DNA of 46,456 nucleotides from JACPHB01 sp964495505. GTDB taxonomy: Bacteria; Patescibacteriota; Minisyncoccia; UBA10092. The stretch lies in NCBI GenBank assembly GCA_964495505.1, contig CAZBVM010000002.1, positions 1 through 46,456 of the forward strand, read 5' to 3'. Positions within the stretch are counted from its first letter, which is position 1. Each line of letters starts with the position of its first letter. The position numbers were made by a program, and so were the translations under genes. The notes beneath the pieces are model-generated. The model did no database searches. It was not told the DNA's origin and was given only the letters and a program-made list of their open reading frames with translations. Positions 40,660 through 46,456 of this stretch are shown here, one piece after another.

Positions 40660-41826
40660 ATGGCTAAAAAAATATTATTTTTAATAACCAAATCCGAAAT
40701 GGGCGGCGCTCAGCGCTTTCTATTTGAACTTGTAACGCATTTAGACGCTAAAAAGTACGATATTATAGTTGCTGCCGGTGGTCCGCCGGCTGGCGGAGAA
40801 CTATTTGAAAAACTGGCCCAAAAGAGCGTAAAAACGGTTAAAATTAGGAACTTTTCAAATAGTTTCGGTATAAAAAATATTTTCGCTTTCGCGGAAATCT
40901 TTGGGTTGATAAGAAAATTCAAACCCGACGTTCTTTATCTTTTAAGCTCGGAAGCCGGCTTTTCTGGTTCTATTGCCGGAAATATTTACCGTTTCCTTTT
41001 TTGGCGTACCAATCCAAAAATAATCTATCGAATAGGCGGTTGGGCCTTTAAAGAGCCAAGAAATATTTTCATAAAAAAAATATATTTGTGGGCCGAAAAA
41101 ATATCGGCGCGATTTAAAGATACAATCGTTACTAATTCTGAATTTGACAGGCATTTAGGAATAAAAAATAACATCGTCAAATCGGAAAAAATAATGACTA
41201 TTTATAACGGCATGAATTTAAATGAAATAAAGTTTCTTCCCAAAGAAGAGGCTAAAAAATTCATCATATCAAAACTACTAAATACTAACTATCAGCTACC
41301 AACTACTATTCTGATTGGCACCATTGCCAATCTTTACAAAAACTAAGGGTTGGATTTTTTAATTCTTGCGGCCGCAAGAAATAAGGTAATAGAAAAAAAT
41401 TGTAATTTTATAATTATCGGAGAGGGTCCCGAGAGAAAAAAACTGGAAAATCTTATAAAAAAACATGAGCTCGAAAATAATGTTATTTTAATCGGCGCCA
41501 TTCCCGACGTGCGCCGATACTTAAAGGCCTTTGACTTATTCGTTTTGCCGTCGGTAAAAGAAGGCCAACCCTGGGCAATTTTAGAAGCTATGGCCGCTGA
41601 GGTGCCGATTGTTGCAACAAATATCGCCGGCATTCCGGAAACGGTAGAAAATGAAAAATCCGGCCTTTTGGTTGAACCAGCGGATTTTGACGCGCTATCC
41701 AAAGCAATAGAAAAAATGTTAATTCATCCCTCTCTTGCCAAAAAATGCTCTGAAAAAGCGCTAATCGCAGTTAAAGAAAAATTCAATATCGCCGAAATGA
41801 TTAAAAAAAATGAAGAGTTATTTTAA
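40660..41826 (+). pseudogene. Glycosyltransferase family 4 gene interrupted by one in-frame TAA
   Basis: The reading frame is one GT4 protein of 388 codons with a TAA at 41344-41346. The first part (228 residues, 40660-41346) has LITKSEMGGAQRFLFEL, DVLYLLSSEAG and TIYNGMNLNEIKF. The second part (from 41347) continues in the same frame with GLDFLILAAA, IIGEGPERKKLENL, EGQPWAILEAMAAEVPIVAT (E-x7-E) and VENEKSGLLVEP. Homologues read NLYKNKGLD at the junction, so AAA to TAA is the simplest change. The second part has no ATG near its start. Just before the stop, LLNTNYQLPTT is encoded by a repetitive tract. It could be a real nonsense mutation, strain variation or an assembly error. Confidence 0.85.
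41274..41308. repeat. Degenerate tandem repeat tract in the broken GT4 gene
   Basis: Reading the minus strand, TAGTAGT-TGGTAGC-TGATAGT-TAGTATT-TAGTAG shows an imperfect heptad pattern similar in style to the GTATTTG array at 32243-32277. It encodes LLNTNYQLPTT on the plus strand, in frame, between two conserved GT4 blocks. Confidence 0.5.
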
Positions 41827-41864
41827 TTTATACTATCCAAACGATCGTTTTTATAGTATAAATT
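41825..41864. terminator. Bidirectional AT-rich hairpin between convergent genes
   Basis: AATTTATACTAT (41825-41836) and ATAGTATAAATT (41853-41864) form a perfect 12-bp stem. The loop contains the palindrome AAACGATCGTTT. It fills the 51-bp gap between the 3' ends of the broken GT4 gene and the O-antigen ligase gene, the right place for a two-way terminator, but the stem is AT-rich. Confidence 0.5.
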
Positions 41865-41877
41865 TAAACTTTTTAAA

Positions 41878-44073
41878 TCATAGACCTAGATTTTTTATAA
41901 AATTTTCTTCGGCTTTGCTTTGCGGGTTATAATCCAGCTCTAAGGCCTTTTTGATTTCACTGGCCCCCTTATTTTTCTGATTATCAGCGATATACGCCAA
42001 TCCTAAATACCAATGGCTTAAACCGATAGACGGCTCGGCATTAACCGCTTGAGTCATATAAGATACGGCTGATTTGGTGTCGCTTAAAAGCAAAGAATTT
42101 TTAGTTAAATAGAATAACGTCTCTTGCCGATTTGGACTTAATTCCAGAGATTTTTTGCCATAGGCCTCGGCTTGGGCCAATATTGCCTGGTCTCTCCCCC
42201 TTTCGCCTAGAATCATATATATCCGCGCCATGTCCGTGTAGGAGGCGGCGTTTTTTGGATGGGCAGTAAGAGCTTTATCGGCCGCTTCAAGCGCAAAATT
42301 AATTATCTCTTCTGGATTCGGCAATTGAACATTTTTCTGTAAAGCGCCGGCAACGGAAGCGATTAAATCAAATTGGTATTCCGCTTTATACGGCGTAAAA
42401 TGATTTAATGATTTTTTAAACAGAGTAACTCCCTGCACCGTATCTTTTGGAAAAGTCCGCAAAGCGTCGGCGTCGGCTAAATTAGCGCGCCAGATTGAGT
42501 AATTTACATATAATAATACGAATGTGATTAAAACTATTGCTAATGATGCCAATTGCGAATAAACAGTATTAGCAATTCGCGGTATTCGCATGTTTCCAAT
42601 ATTGAAATCCGACTTCAAAAATCCCCGAAGTCGGACTTCAATATTGTGCGAAGCGATAAACGCTAAAAACAAAAACAACCCAAACAAGGAACCGAAACTA
42701 TCAAAAGAGAAAAAAACCGCTCCAAAATAAGCAACGAAAGCGCCTGTTAATACAAGCGATAAAACTTTTGCTTCCATAATTGGAATTATGGAAGTGTTTG
42801 TTTTGATATTTTTAAAAAGTTTAAATAAATAAAACGCAACGGAAAGCCAAATTAAAATATAAGCCAAGCTGCCGACAATGCCCGTTTCGGTCAAAATTTC
42901 TAAGAAGGCATTATGCGGCTTGTCAAACCAGGTCTCGCCAAATCCTCCGCCGCCGAATTTTAAAAATCTTGGGTCGTAATATTTGTTGAAAATATAATTA
43001 AAGTTTTCCGGACCAACGCCTAAAACCGTCCACCAACCGGCGGATTGAAAACCCTTAAGCGATATCTGCCATGCCAAAAGACGCGTTTTGACAGTGTAAT
43101 TGGAAAAAGAAATTTCAGTAAACTTTCTTAATACGCCGTTCCTTAAAAAATCGGCGCTGCGAAACTGCCAGAAACCGGCTGCGGCAATTAAGATTGCCAG
43201 AAAACATGCGGATAATATAATTCTTGTCCGTTTAGTAAATATGTTGGTTAAAATTAAAACCAGTAACAAAAATAAAATGCCTATAAAAAAACCTAAAATC
43301 GCGCCTCGAACCTGCCCTAAAAGAATAACAAAAAGGATAAAAATAGAGCTTGCGCCAAAAAACCAACGCCTGAAGTCCGAATTTGGCATTTGAAGTCCGA
43401 CTTCTGGGGATCTCGAAGTCGGACTTCGGGAAAAGTCGGACTTCGGAAGTATAAATTGATAAAGTCCCCAGAAAAAATGAAAAATTAAGTACGGTGCGAC
43501 AAATGTCGGATTATTAAAAATAGTGGAGCCAAACGATAACCCCCACGCGGAATTTTGATAAAAAGCAGTCGCGGCAACAACAAGAGCGACAAAAAAAGAA
43601 AAATTTAGATAATTATGCCAGTTTAATAATTTATTGCCAATGTCGCTCATCGCTAATCCCTTTGATTTATTGGTAATTTGCATCATTCGCAACTGTTTAT
43701 CTCTATTCGCATAATTAAGTGAGCTGGCAAGCACTAAAAACCAAGCGAAAAAATGGAGCTCGGCGAATAATCCTGTCATTCTCGGTCCGATTCCCCAGAA
43801 ACTTCTTGAAAAATCAATTCCTAAAAGCGCGGAAATAAAAGAAATAGCGGTAAATAACACCAACGCCACTACAAGCCAATTTCTAAAATTAGGTTTTAGA
43901 AATTTCAATATCAACCAGGCGGCGAAAACAATCTCAACCAACACCTGAAATAAAATAAATTTCGGCGTTGAAAACGGAAAAAGCGCCTTTGGCCAGAAAG
44001 CCAACGGTGTCAGCAAAACAGCGTAAAGCCCATATTTTACAATTTTAGATAAATATAATTCGGTTTTAGACAT
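41878..44073 (-). CDS. O-antigen ligase/polymerase (Wzy_C) family protein with C-terminal TPRs
   Basis: 731 residues. About twelve membrane helices (15-510) include the large outer loop with VLGVGPENFNYIF near 350 and WFDKPHNAFLEILTETGIVG (about 380-400), the O-antigen ligase/polymerase signature, with the conserved His in the second block. From about residue 560 the protein is soluble and helical with tetratricopeptide units (AASYTDMARIYMILGE, RQETLFYLTKNSLLLSD, GLSHWYLGLAYIADN). It would polymerise the glycan or ligate it to an acceptor at the outer membrane face. Three loops are lengthened by in-frame repeats (at 42551-42590, 42598-42645 and 43371-43446). It is a single-gene unit. Confidence 0.87.
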   Translation of the reverse strand: MSKTELYLSKIVKYGLYAVLLTPLAFWPKALFPFSTPKFILFQVLVEIVFAAWLILKFLKPNFRNWLVVALVLFTAISFISALLGIDFSRSFWGIGPRMTGLFAELHFFAWFLVLASSLNYANRDKQLRMMQITNKSKGLAMSDIGNKLLNWHNYLNFSFFVALVVAATAFYQNSAWGLSFGSTIFNNPTFVAPYLIFHFFWGLYQFILPKSDFSRSPTSRSPEVGLQMPNSDFRRWFFGASSIFILFVILLGQVRGAILGFFIGILFLLLVLILTNIFTKRTRIILSACFLAILIAAAGFWQFRSADFLRNGVLRKFTEISFSNYTVKTRLLAWQISLKGFQSAGWWTVLGVGPENFNYIFNKYYDPRFLKFGGGGFGETWFDKPHNAFLEILTETGIVGSLAYILIWLSVAFYLFKLFKNIKTNTSIIPIMEAKVLSLVLTGAFVAYFGAVFFSFDSFGSLFGLFLFLAFIASHNIEVRLRGFLKSDFNIGNMRIPRIANTVYSQLASLAIVLITFVLLYVNYSIWRANLADADALRTFPKDTVQGVTLFKKSLNHFTPYKAEYQFDLIASVAGALQKNVQLPNPEEIINFALEAADKALTAHPKNAASYTDMARIYMILGERGRDQAILAQAEAYGKKSLELSPNRQETLFYLTKNSLLLSDTKSAVSYMTQAVNAEPSIGLSHWYLGLAYIADNQKNKGASEIKKALELDYNPQSKAEENFIKNLGL
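42551..42590. repeat. GCGAAT-rich repeat tract in the ligase gene
   Basis: AATTGCGAATAAACAG, TATTAGCAATTCGC and GGTATTCGCA carry inverted GCGAAT/ATTCGC units. They encode RIPRIANTVYSQLAS directly next to the palindromic element. A related AACTGTTTAT/ATTCGCA pattern lies near 43685-43712 in the same gene. Confidence 0.45.
42598..42645. repeat. Palindromic element (GAAGTCCGACTTC family) in the ligase gene
   Basis: A 19-bp left arm (42598-42616), a 10-nt loop AAAAATCCCC and a 19-bp right arm (42627-42645) form a stem with a single G-T type mismatch. It is read in frame as IEVRLRGFLKSDFNIG. The copy at 36887-36925 has nearly the same sequence, but its first arm is read in another frame. Confidence 0.88.
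43371..43446. repeat. Cluster of GAAGTCSGACTTC units in the ligase gene
   Basis: A partial unit TGAAGTCCGA (43371-43380), then GAAGTCCGACTTC (43392-43404), GAAGTCGGACTTC (43415-43427) and AAGTCGGACTTC (43433-43444). It encodes a hydrophilic loop containing SDFSRSPTSRSPEVGLQ between two membrane helices. Confidence 0.85.
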
Positions 44074-44088
44074 GGGTTAATGGATTGA

Positions 44089-44117
44089 ATAATAGCATAT
44101 GAGCATCGGAATTCCTA
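44089..44117 (-). promoter_or_regulatory. Possible promoter of the ligase gene
   Basis: Minus-strand TATTAT (44094-44089) ends 15 nt before the ATG at 44073. A poor TAGGAA (44117-44112) lies 17 nt upstream. Its placement matches other promoters here, but the -35 is weak. Confidence 0.3.
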
Positions 44118-44192
44118 TAAATTATGAAAATGTATGTTTCCAAGCGATCGCTGGTAAACTGACATTTTAAAATTTAAAATAAATTTCAGGCA

Positions 44193-44225
44193 AACCAAAA
44201 ACCCCGCAAAGCGGGGTTTTTGGTT
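44193..44225 (-). terminator. Strong intrinsic terminator of the surface protein gene
   Basis: AACCAAAAACCCCGC (44193-44207), AAA loop, GCGGGGTTTTTGGTT (44211-44225): a perfect 15-bp stem with a GC-rich core and T-tracts on both strands. It begins 40 nt after the stop of the minus-strand surface protein gene and separates it from the ligase gene. The rest of the 44074-44264 gap shows only the weak promoter boxes. Confidence 0.9.
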
Positions 44226-44264
44226 ATCCGAATCTCCTATCACAAGTAGGAAATCCGAGAAATA

Positions 44265-46456
44265 TTAGTATCTGATTGACGGGCCGTAGATCGGCAAGAC
44301 CTTGGCCTCAAGGTTGAGACCGCCGGCGGCATCGGAACAAGCGGTTGTGCCATCACCCCAACACATTGCATTCGTTGCCGCTCCCGCAAAGTTGGTGCTG
44401 CCAGTGTCAGTGTCAATGCTCCATTGGGCTAAGGTGCCGTTGGTGCTGCCGGTTGTGGCGGTAAATGCCCCATCCTGAACGTCTACACCGCCTGTCGTGT
44501 TGGCTACGACCTTAACTCTCTTGGTCGCGCCAGCGGTTAGAGTGTAGGCCGGATAGAACGACATTGAAGTTGAAGCAGTGCCGGCGCCGCCGTCCTTGGC
44601 AAACAATTCACCACTGCCCCCTCCAGTATAACGATCGCTAGTTGAACCCCAAGCCGTACCGGTATCAGCGTCAATTAACTTAACATAAACAGAAGCCAAG
44701 GTTGAACCAGCCAGTTTTAGAGTAACGGTGTTAATGGTTACATTGTTAGCCGGATCAGCCGTAAAGACGAAGACCGCCATCACGTCAGCAGATTGTGCCG
44801 GATGACCAGTTGTCAAAATACCGGTTGGGTCTGACGTAACAGTCAGTTTTGTTCTTACCACGGTAACGGCGTTAACGGCCGTACCAGTGCTGCCATCAGG
44901 ACCGGAAATAGTAGATGTCAGCGAACCGCTGGTAGACAAAGCCGTCACATCGGCTGGCCGCTCAATTCTCGCAGTATGAGTTGAACCGGATTGAGCGCCG
45001 CCGGAAGCGAAGGTTGAAACATCGCCCCTTAACTCAAGCGAATAGCCGCTGTTTTGAGGAATAATAACCGGGCTCGTAAAGTGGAAGACATACTTCCAGG
45101 CCTGGGTAACATTAGAGTTCACGGTGGTGCTTGACGCCGTACCGGAAACCACTATCGGATTAAGAGCAACGCCGCTCTTGTACCATTGCAGATTCCCCAA
45201 AGACGCTTTGGCGTTGTTCGGGTCACCAGTGCTGGTGGCGACATCAATTACCGTTATATCGGTAATGCTGATGTCGGAAACACCATCGGCGGTAAATCTC
45301 CAGATACCTACCGTCTTACCAGTTGAGCCCATAACCGCTTGATAAGCGGCCGGAGTTGAAGAATCTTTGGCAATCGTTAACTGGCCGCCTGTGGTGTTAA
45401 CCGTAAACGATTGGCCGTTGATGGCCGTGGTGGAAACCGCGGTGCCGCCAGTGCTTTTCAAGGTCTGGGTGGTTGTAGTAAGCAAGCCGACTGCCGAAGC
45501 TCCGCTCAACTTTACATAGAAAGATGAACCGAGACCGGTGGCTGATGTAAGAACATCGACGTAAACATCAACCGTGATGCTGCCACCGGCGGGAATCGCT
45601 TTCGGGGCAGAGCCCGAAAAAGTATAGGCAGTGCTTGCCGCGAGCGAACCGGTCATTGTGCCAAACTGAACGCCGTCAACCTTTAGCAAAAGATTAGCAA
45701 ACGGGAAAGTGGTTGACGAAGTTACAGAAATAGTTGAAACGTTAATCCCTTCAGCCGAAGAAGCCGACAAGACAAACGAACCAATTTTCGCGGCTGACTG
45801 GCCCTTAATCAAGTTCCCGGTGCCAAGGGCGGTGTTTTGCTTTGCCTGAAACGGATTGGAAGTGATGGTAAGAGTATTGCCGCTAACTGCAGTAGTATCG
45901 CCGGTTGAAACGTTGGAAATCTGACCCTGATAGTTATCAGTGCCGGCAACCAAGCTGCCCTTCATGTCAGTGGCAACGCCGCCCGATACCAAATCAAGCT
46001 TCAAGCTCCAAATTCTGGTCGTGTTGGCCGGAATAAGGTAGTTGATGTTTGAAGACGAGGTACCAAAAGTCGCGGCCGTTGTGCCGGTGTTGGACCAGGT
46101 ATCTGCCGCTGAACCGCTATCGCAAACCGCGTTTGCGTCAGTACCGCAAGGAGTGGTAATAGTGGTGCCGATCTGATTGCCGGCGTCATCCACCATATAG
46201 ACGTTATCTACCTCGCTAGTCCAGGTTACCGCGCCCGTGGCTTCAAGTTTGAATGGAATAAACAAAACTTTGATCTGTTCGCCGTAAGCGACAACTTTGA
46301 ATTTGGCAACGGTAATATTGGTCTGCGCGGGAGCAAGATTGCCAGTCGGGCTTGAAGGTTCAAGAGTAATGGTCAAAGTGCCAGCTCCAACATTTGTTGT
46401 AGTCAAAGCAAGGGTGGCTGATGGGCTGACGCCTACATTATAGGTCTTGTCGCGCG
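44265..46456 (-). CDS. Large repetitive surface/S-layer-like protein (C-terminal part, runs off the window)
   Basis: At least 729 residues. The frame is open to the right edge (the first visible residues are RDKTYNVGVSPSATLALTT), so the N-terminus and any signal peptide lie outside. It is rich in Thr, Ser, Gly, Ala and Val with almost no charge clusters, typical of secreted beta-rich proteins. Four modules of about 165-175 residues start at similar LTxT...P strands (DNA near 46379, 45875, 45380 and 44860), each with an FxFxA-type strand and an Ig-like pattern (FVLSASSAEGINVSTISV, WRFTADGVSDISITDITV, VFTADPANNVTINTVTL). Two CxxxxxxxC-type pairs are present. It is a plausible cell-surface or S-layer component that could carry the glycan. 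By eye it is GC-richer than the glycan genes. Confidence 0.7.
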   Translation of the reverse strand, partial: RDKTYNVGVSPSATLALTTTNVGAGTLTITLEPSSPTGNLAPAQTNITVAKFKVVAYGEQIKVLFIPFKLEATGAVTWTSEVDNVYMVDDAGNQIGTTITTPCGTDANAVCDSGSAADTWSNTGTTAATFGTSSSNINYLIPANTTRIWSLKLDLVSGGVATDMKGSLVAGTDNYQGQISNVSTGDTTAVSGNTLTITSNPFQAKQNTALGTGNLIKGQSAAKIGSFVLSASSAEGINVSTISVTSSTTFPFANLLLKVDGVQFGTMTGSLAASTAYTFSGSAPKAIPAGGSITVDVYVDVLTSATGLGSSFYVKLSGASAVGLLTTTTQTLKSTGGTAVSTTAINGQSFTVNTTGGQLTIAKDSSTPAAYQAVMGSTGKTVGIWRFTADGVSDISITDITVIDVATSTGDPNNAKASLGNLQWYKSGVALNPIVVSGTASSTTVNSNVTQAWKYVFHFTSPVIIPQNSGYSLELRGDVSTFASGGAQSGSTHTARIERPADVTALSTSGSLTSTISGPDGSTGTAVNAVTVVRTKLTVTSDPTGILTTGHPAQSADVMAVFVFTADPANNVTINTVTLKLAGSTLASVYVKLIDADTGTAWGSTSDRYTGGGSGELFAKDGGAGTASTSMSFYPAYTLTAGATKRVKVVANTTGGVDVQDGAFTATTGSTNGTLAQWSIDTDTGSTNFAGAATNAMCWGDGTTACSDAAGGLNLEAKVLPIYGPSIRY

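Noticed and set aside
40660..41826. Stop codon reassignment to explain the interrupted GT4 gene
   Set aside because: The codon is TAA, which ends many other genes here. CPR lineages with altered codes reassign TGA, and TGA also ends several genes in this window.
44140..44156. GCGATCGC octamer as a meaningful repeat
   Set aside because: Only a few scattered copies occur (also near 36196). It is a simple palindrome with no consistent context.

Overview
The window looks like a chromosomal segment of a small-genome bacterium of the Patescibacteria/CPR type, most likely Parcubacteria-like. This is an inference: genes are packed with 0-40 bp gaps or short overlaps, no lineage marker such as rRNA is present, and short palindromic or tandem repeats sit in frame inside coding sequences. 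TAA, TAG and TGA all behave as stops, so the standard code applies. Almost every gene concerns a cell-surface glycan.

Layout. (1) Positions 160-870 (+) encode a CMP-sugar synthetase and 965-2524 (+) a B12-binding radical SAM enzyme with its own Shine-Dalgarno and a terminator-like hairpin. (2) A nine-gene minus-strand operon runs from 14755 to 2508: GT2, membrane GT-C, GT4, a cytidylyltransferase-PEP mutase fusion, a phosphonopyruvate decarboxylase-alcohol dehydrogenase fusion, an unrecognised nucleotidyltransferase-like protein, a methyltransferase, a second GT-C protein and a TagF-like enzyme. (3) 14840-15931 (+) is a sugar aminotransferase. (4) A fourteen-gene minus-strand operon (29804 to 15915) carries methyltransferases, GT4/GT2 enzymes, a GT-C protein, a flippase-like membrane protein, gmd and a cupin. 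(5) 29853-31718 (+) is an asparagine-synthase family amidotransferase. (6) A nine-gene minus-strand operon (40576 to 31653) holds GTs, two GT-C proteins, a methyltransferase and a deacetylase-like protein. (7) 40660-41826 (+) is a GT4 gene broken by one stop codon. (8) 41878-44073 (-) is an O-antigen ligase/polymerase with TPRs. (9) Beyond a strong terminator lies the C-terminal part of a large, Thr/Ser/Gly-rich surface protein running off the right edge.

How the genes fit together. Gmd plus the DegT-type aminotransferase could make GDP-perosamine, and the TylC3-like C-methyltransferase could act on the same GDP-4-keto-6-deoxy intermediate. The GTs assemble a heteropolymer, the GT-C proteins add residues from lipid-linked donors, and the methyltransferases decorate it. 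The mutase, decarboxylase and reductase domains form a complete route from phosphoenolpyruvate to 2-hydroxyethylphosphonate. The fused cytidylyltransferase could turn this into a CMP-activated headgroup for the glycan. No dedicated Wzx or ABC exporter and no undecaprenyl-phosphate initiating transferase is seen.

The most unusual structures are the phosphonate module, a roughly 0.5 kb transposon-like cassette carrying a GxxExxY/PDDEXK-type domain fused in frame inside a membrane GT gene, and several families of small repeats read as protein inside unrelated genes, much like Rickettsia palindromic elements. Promoter-like -10 boxes also sit only 9-17 nt upstream of several operon-leading ATGs that lack a Shine-Dalgarno, suggesting leaderless or nearly leaderless mRNAs. 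No stretch over 300 bases lacks a gene.
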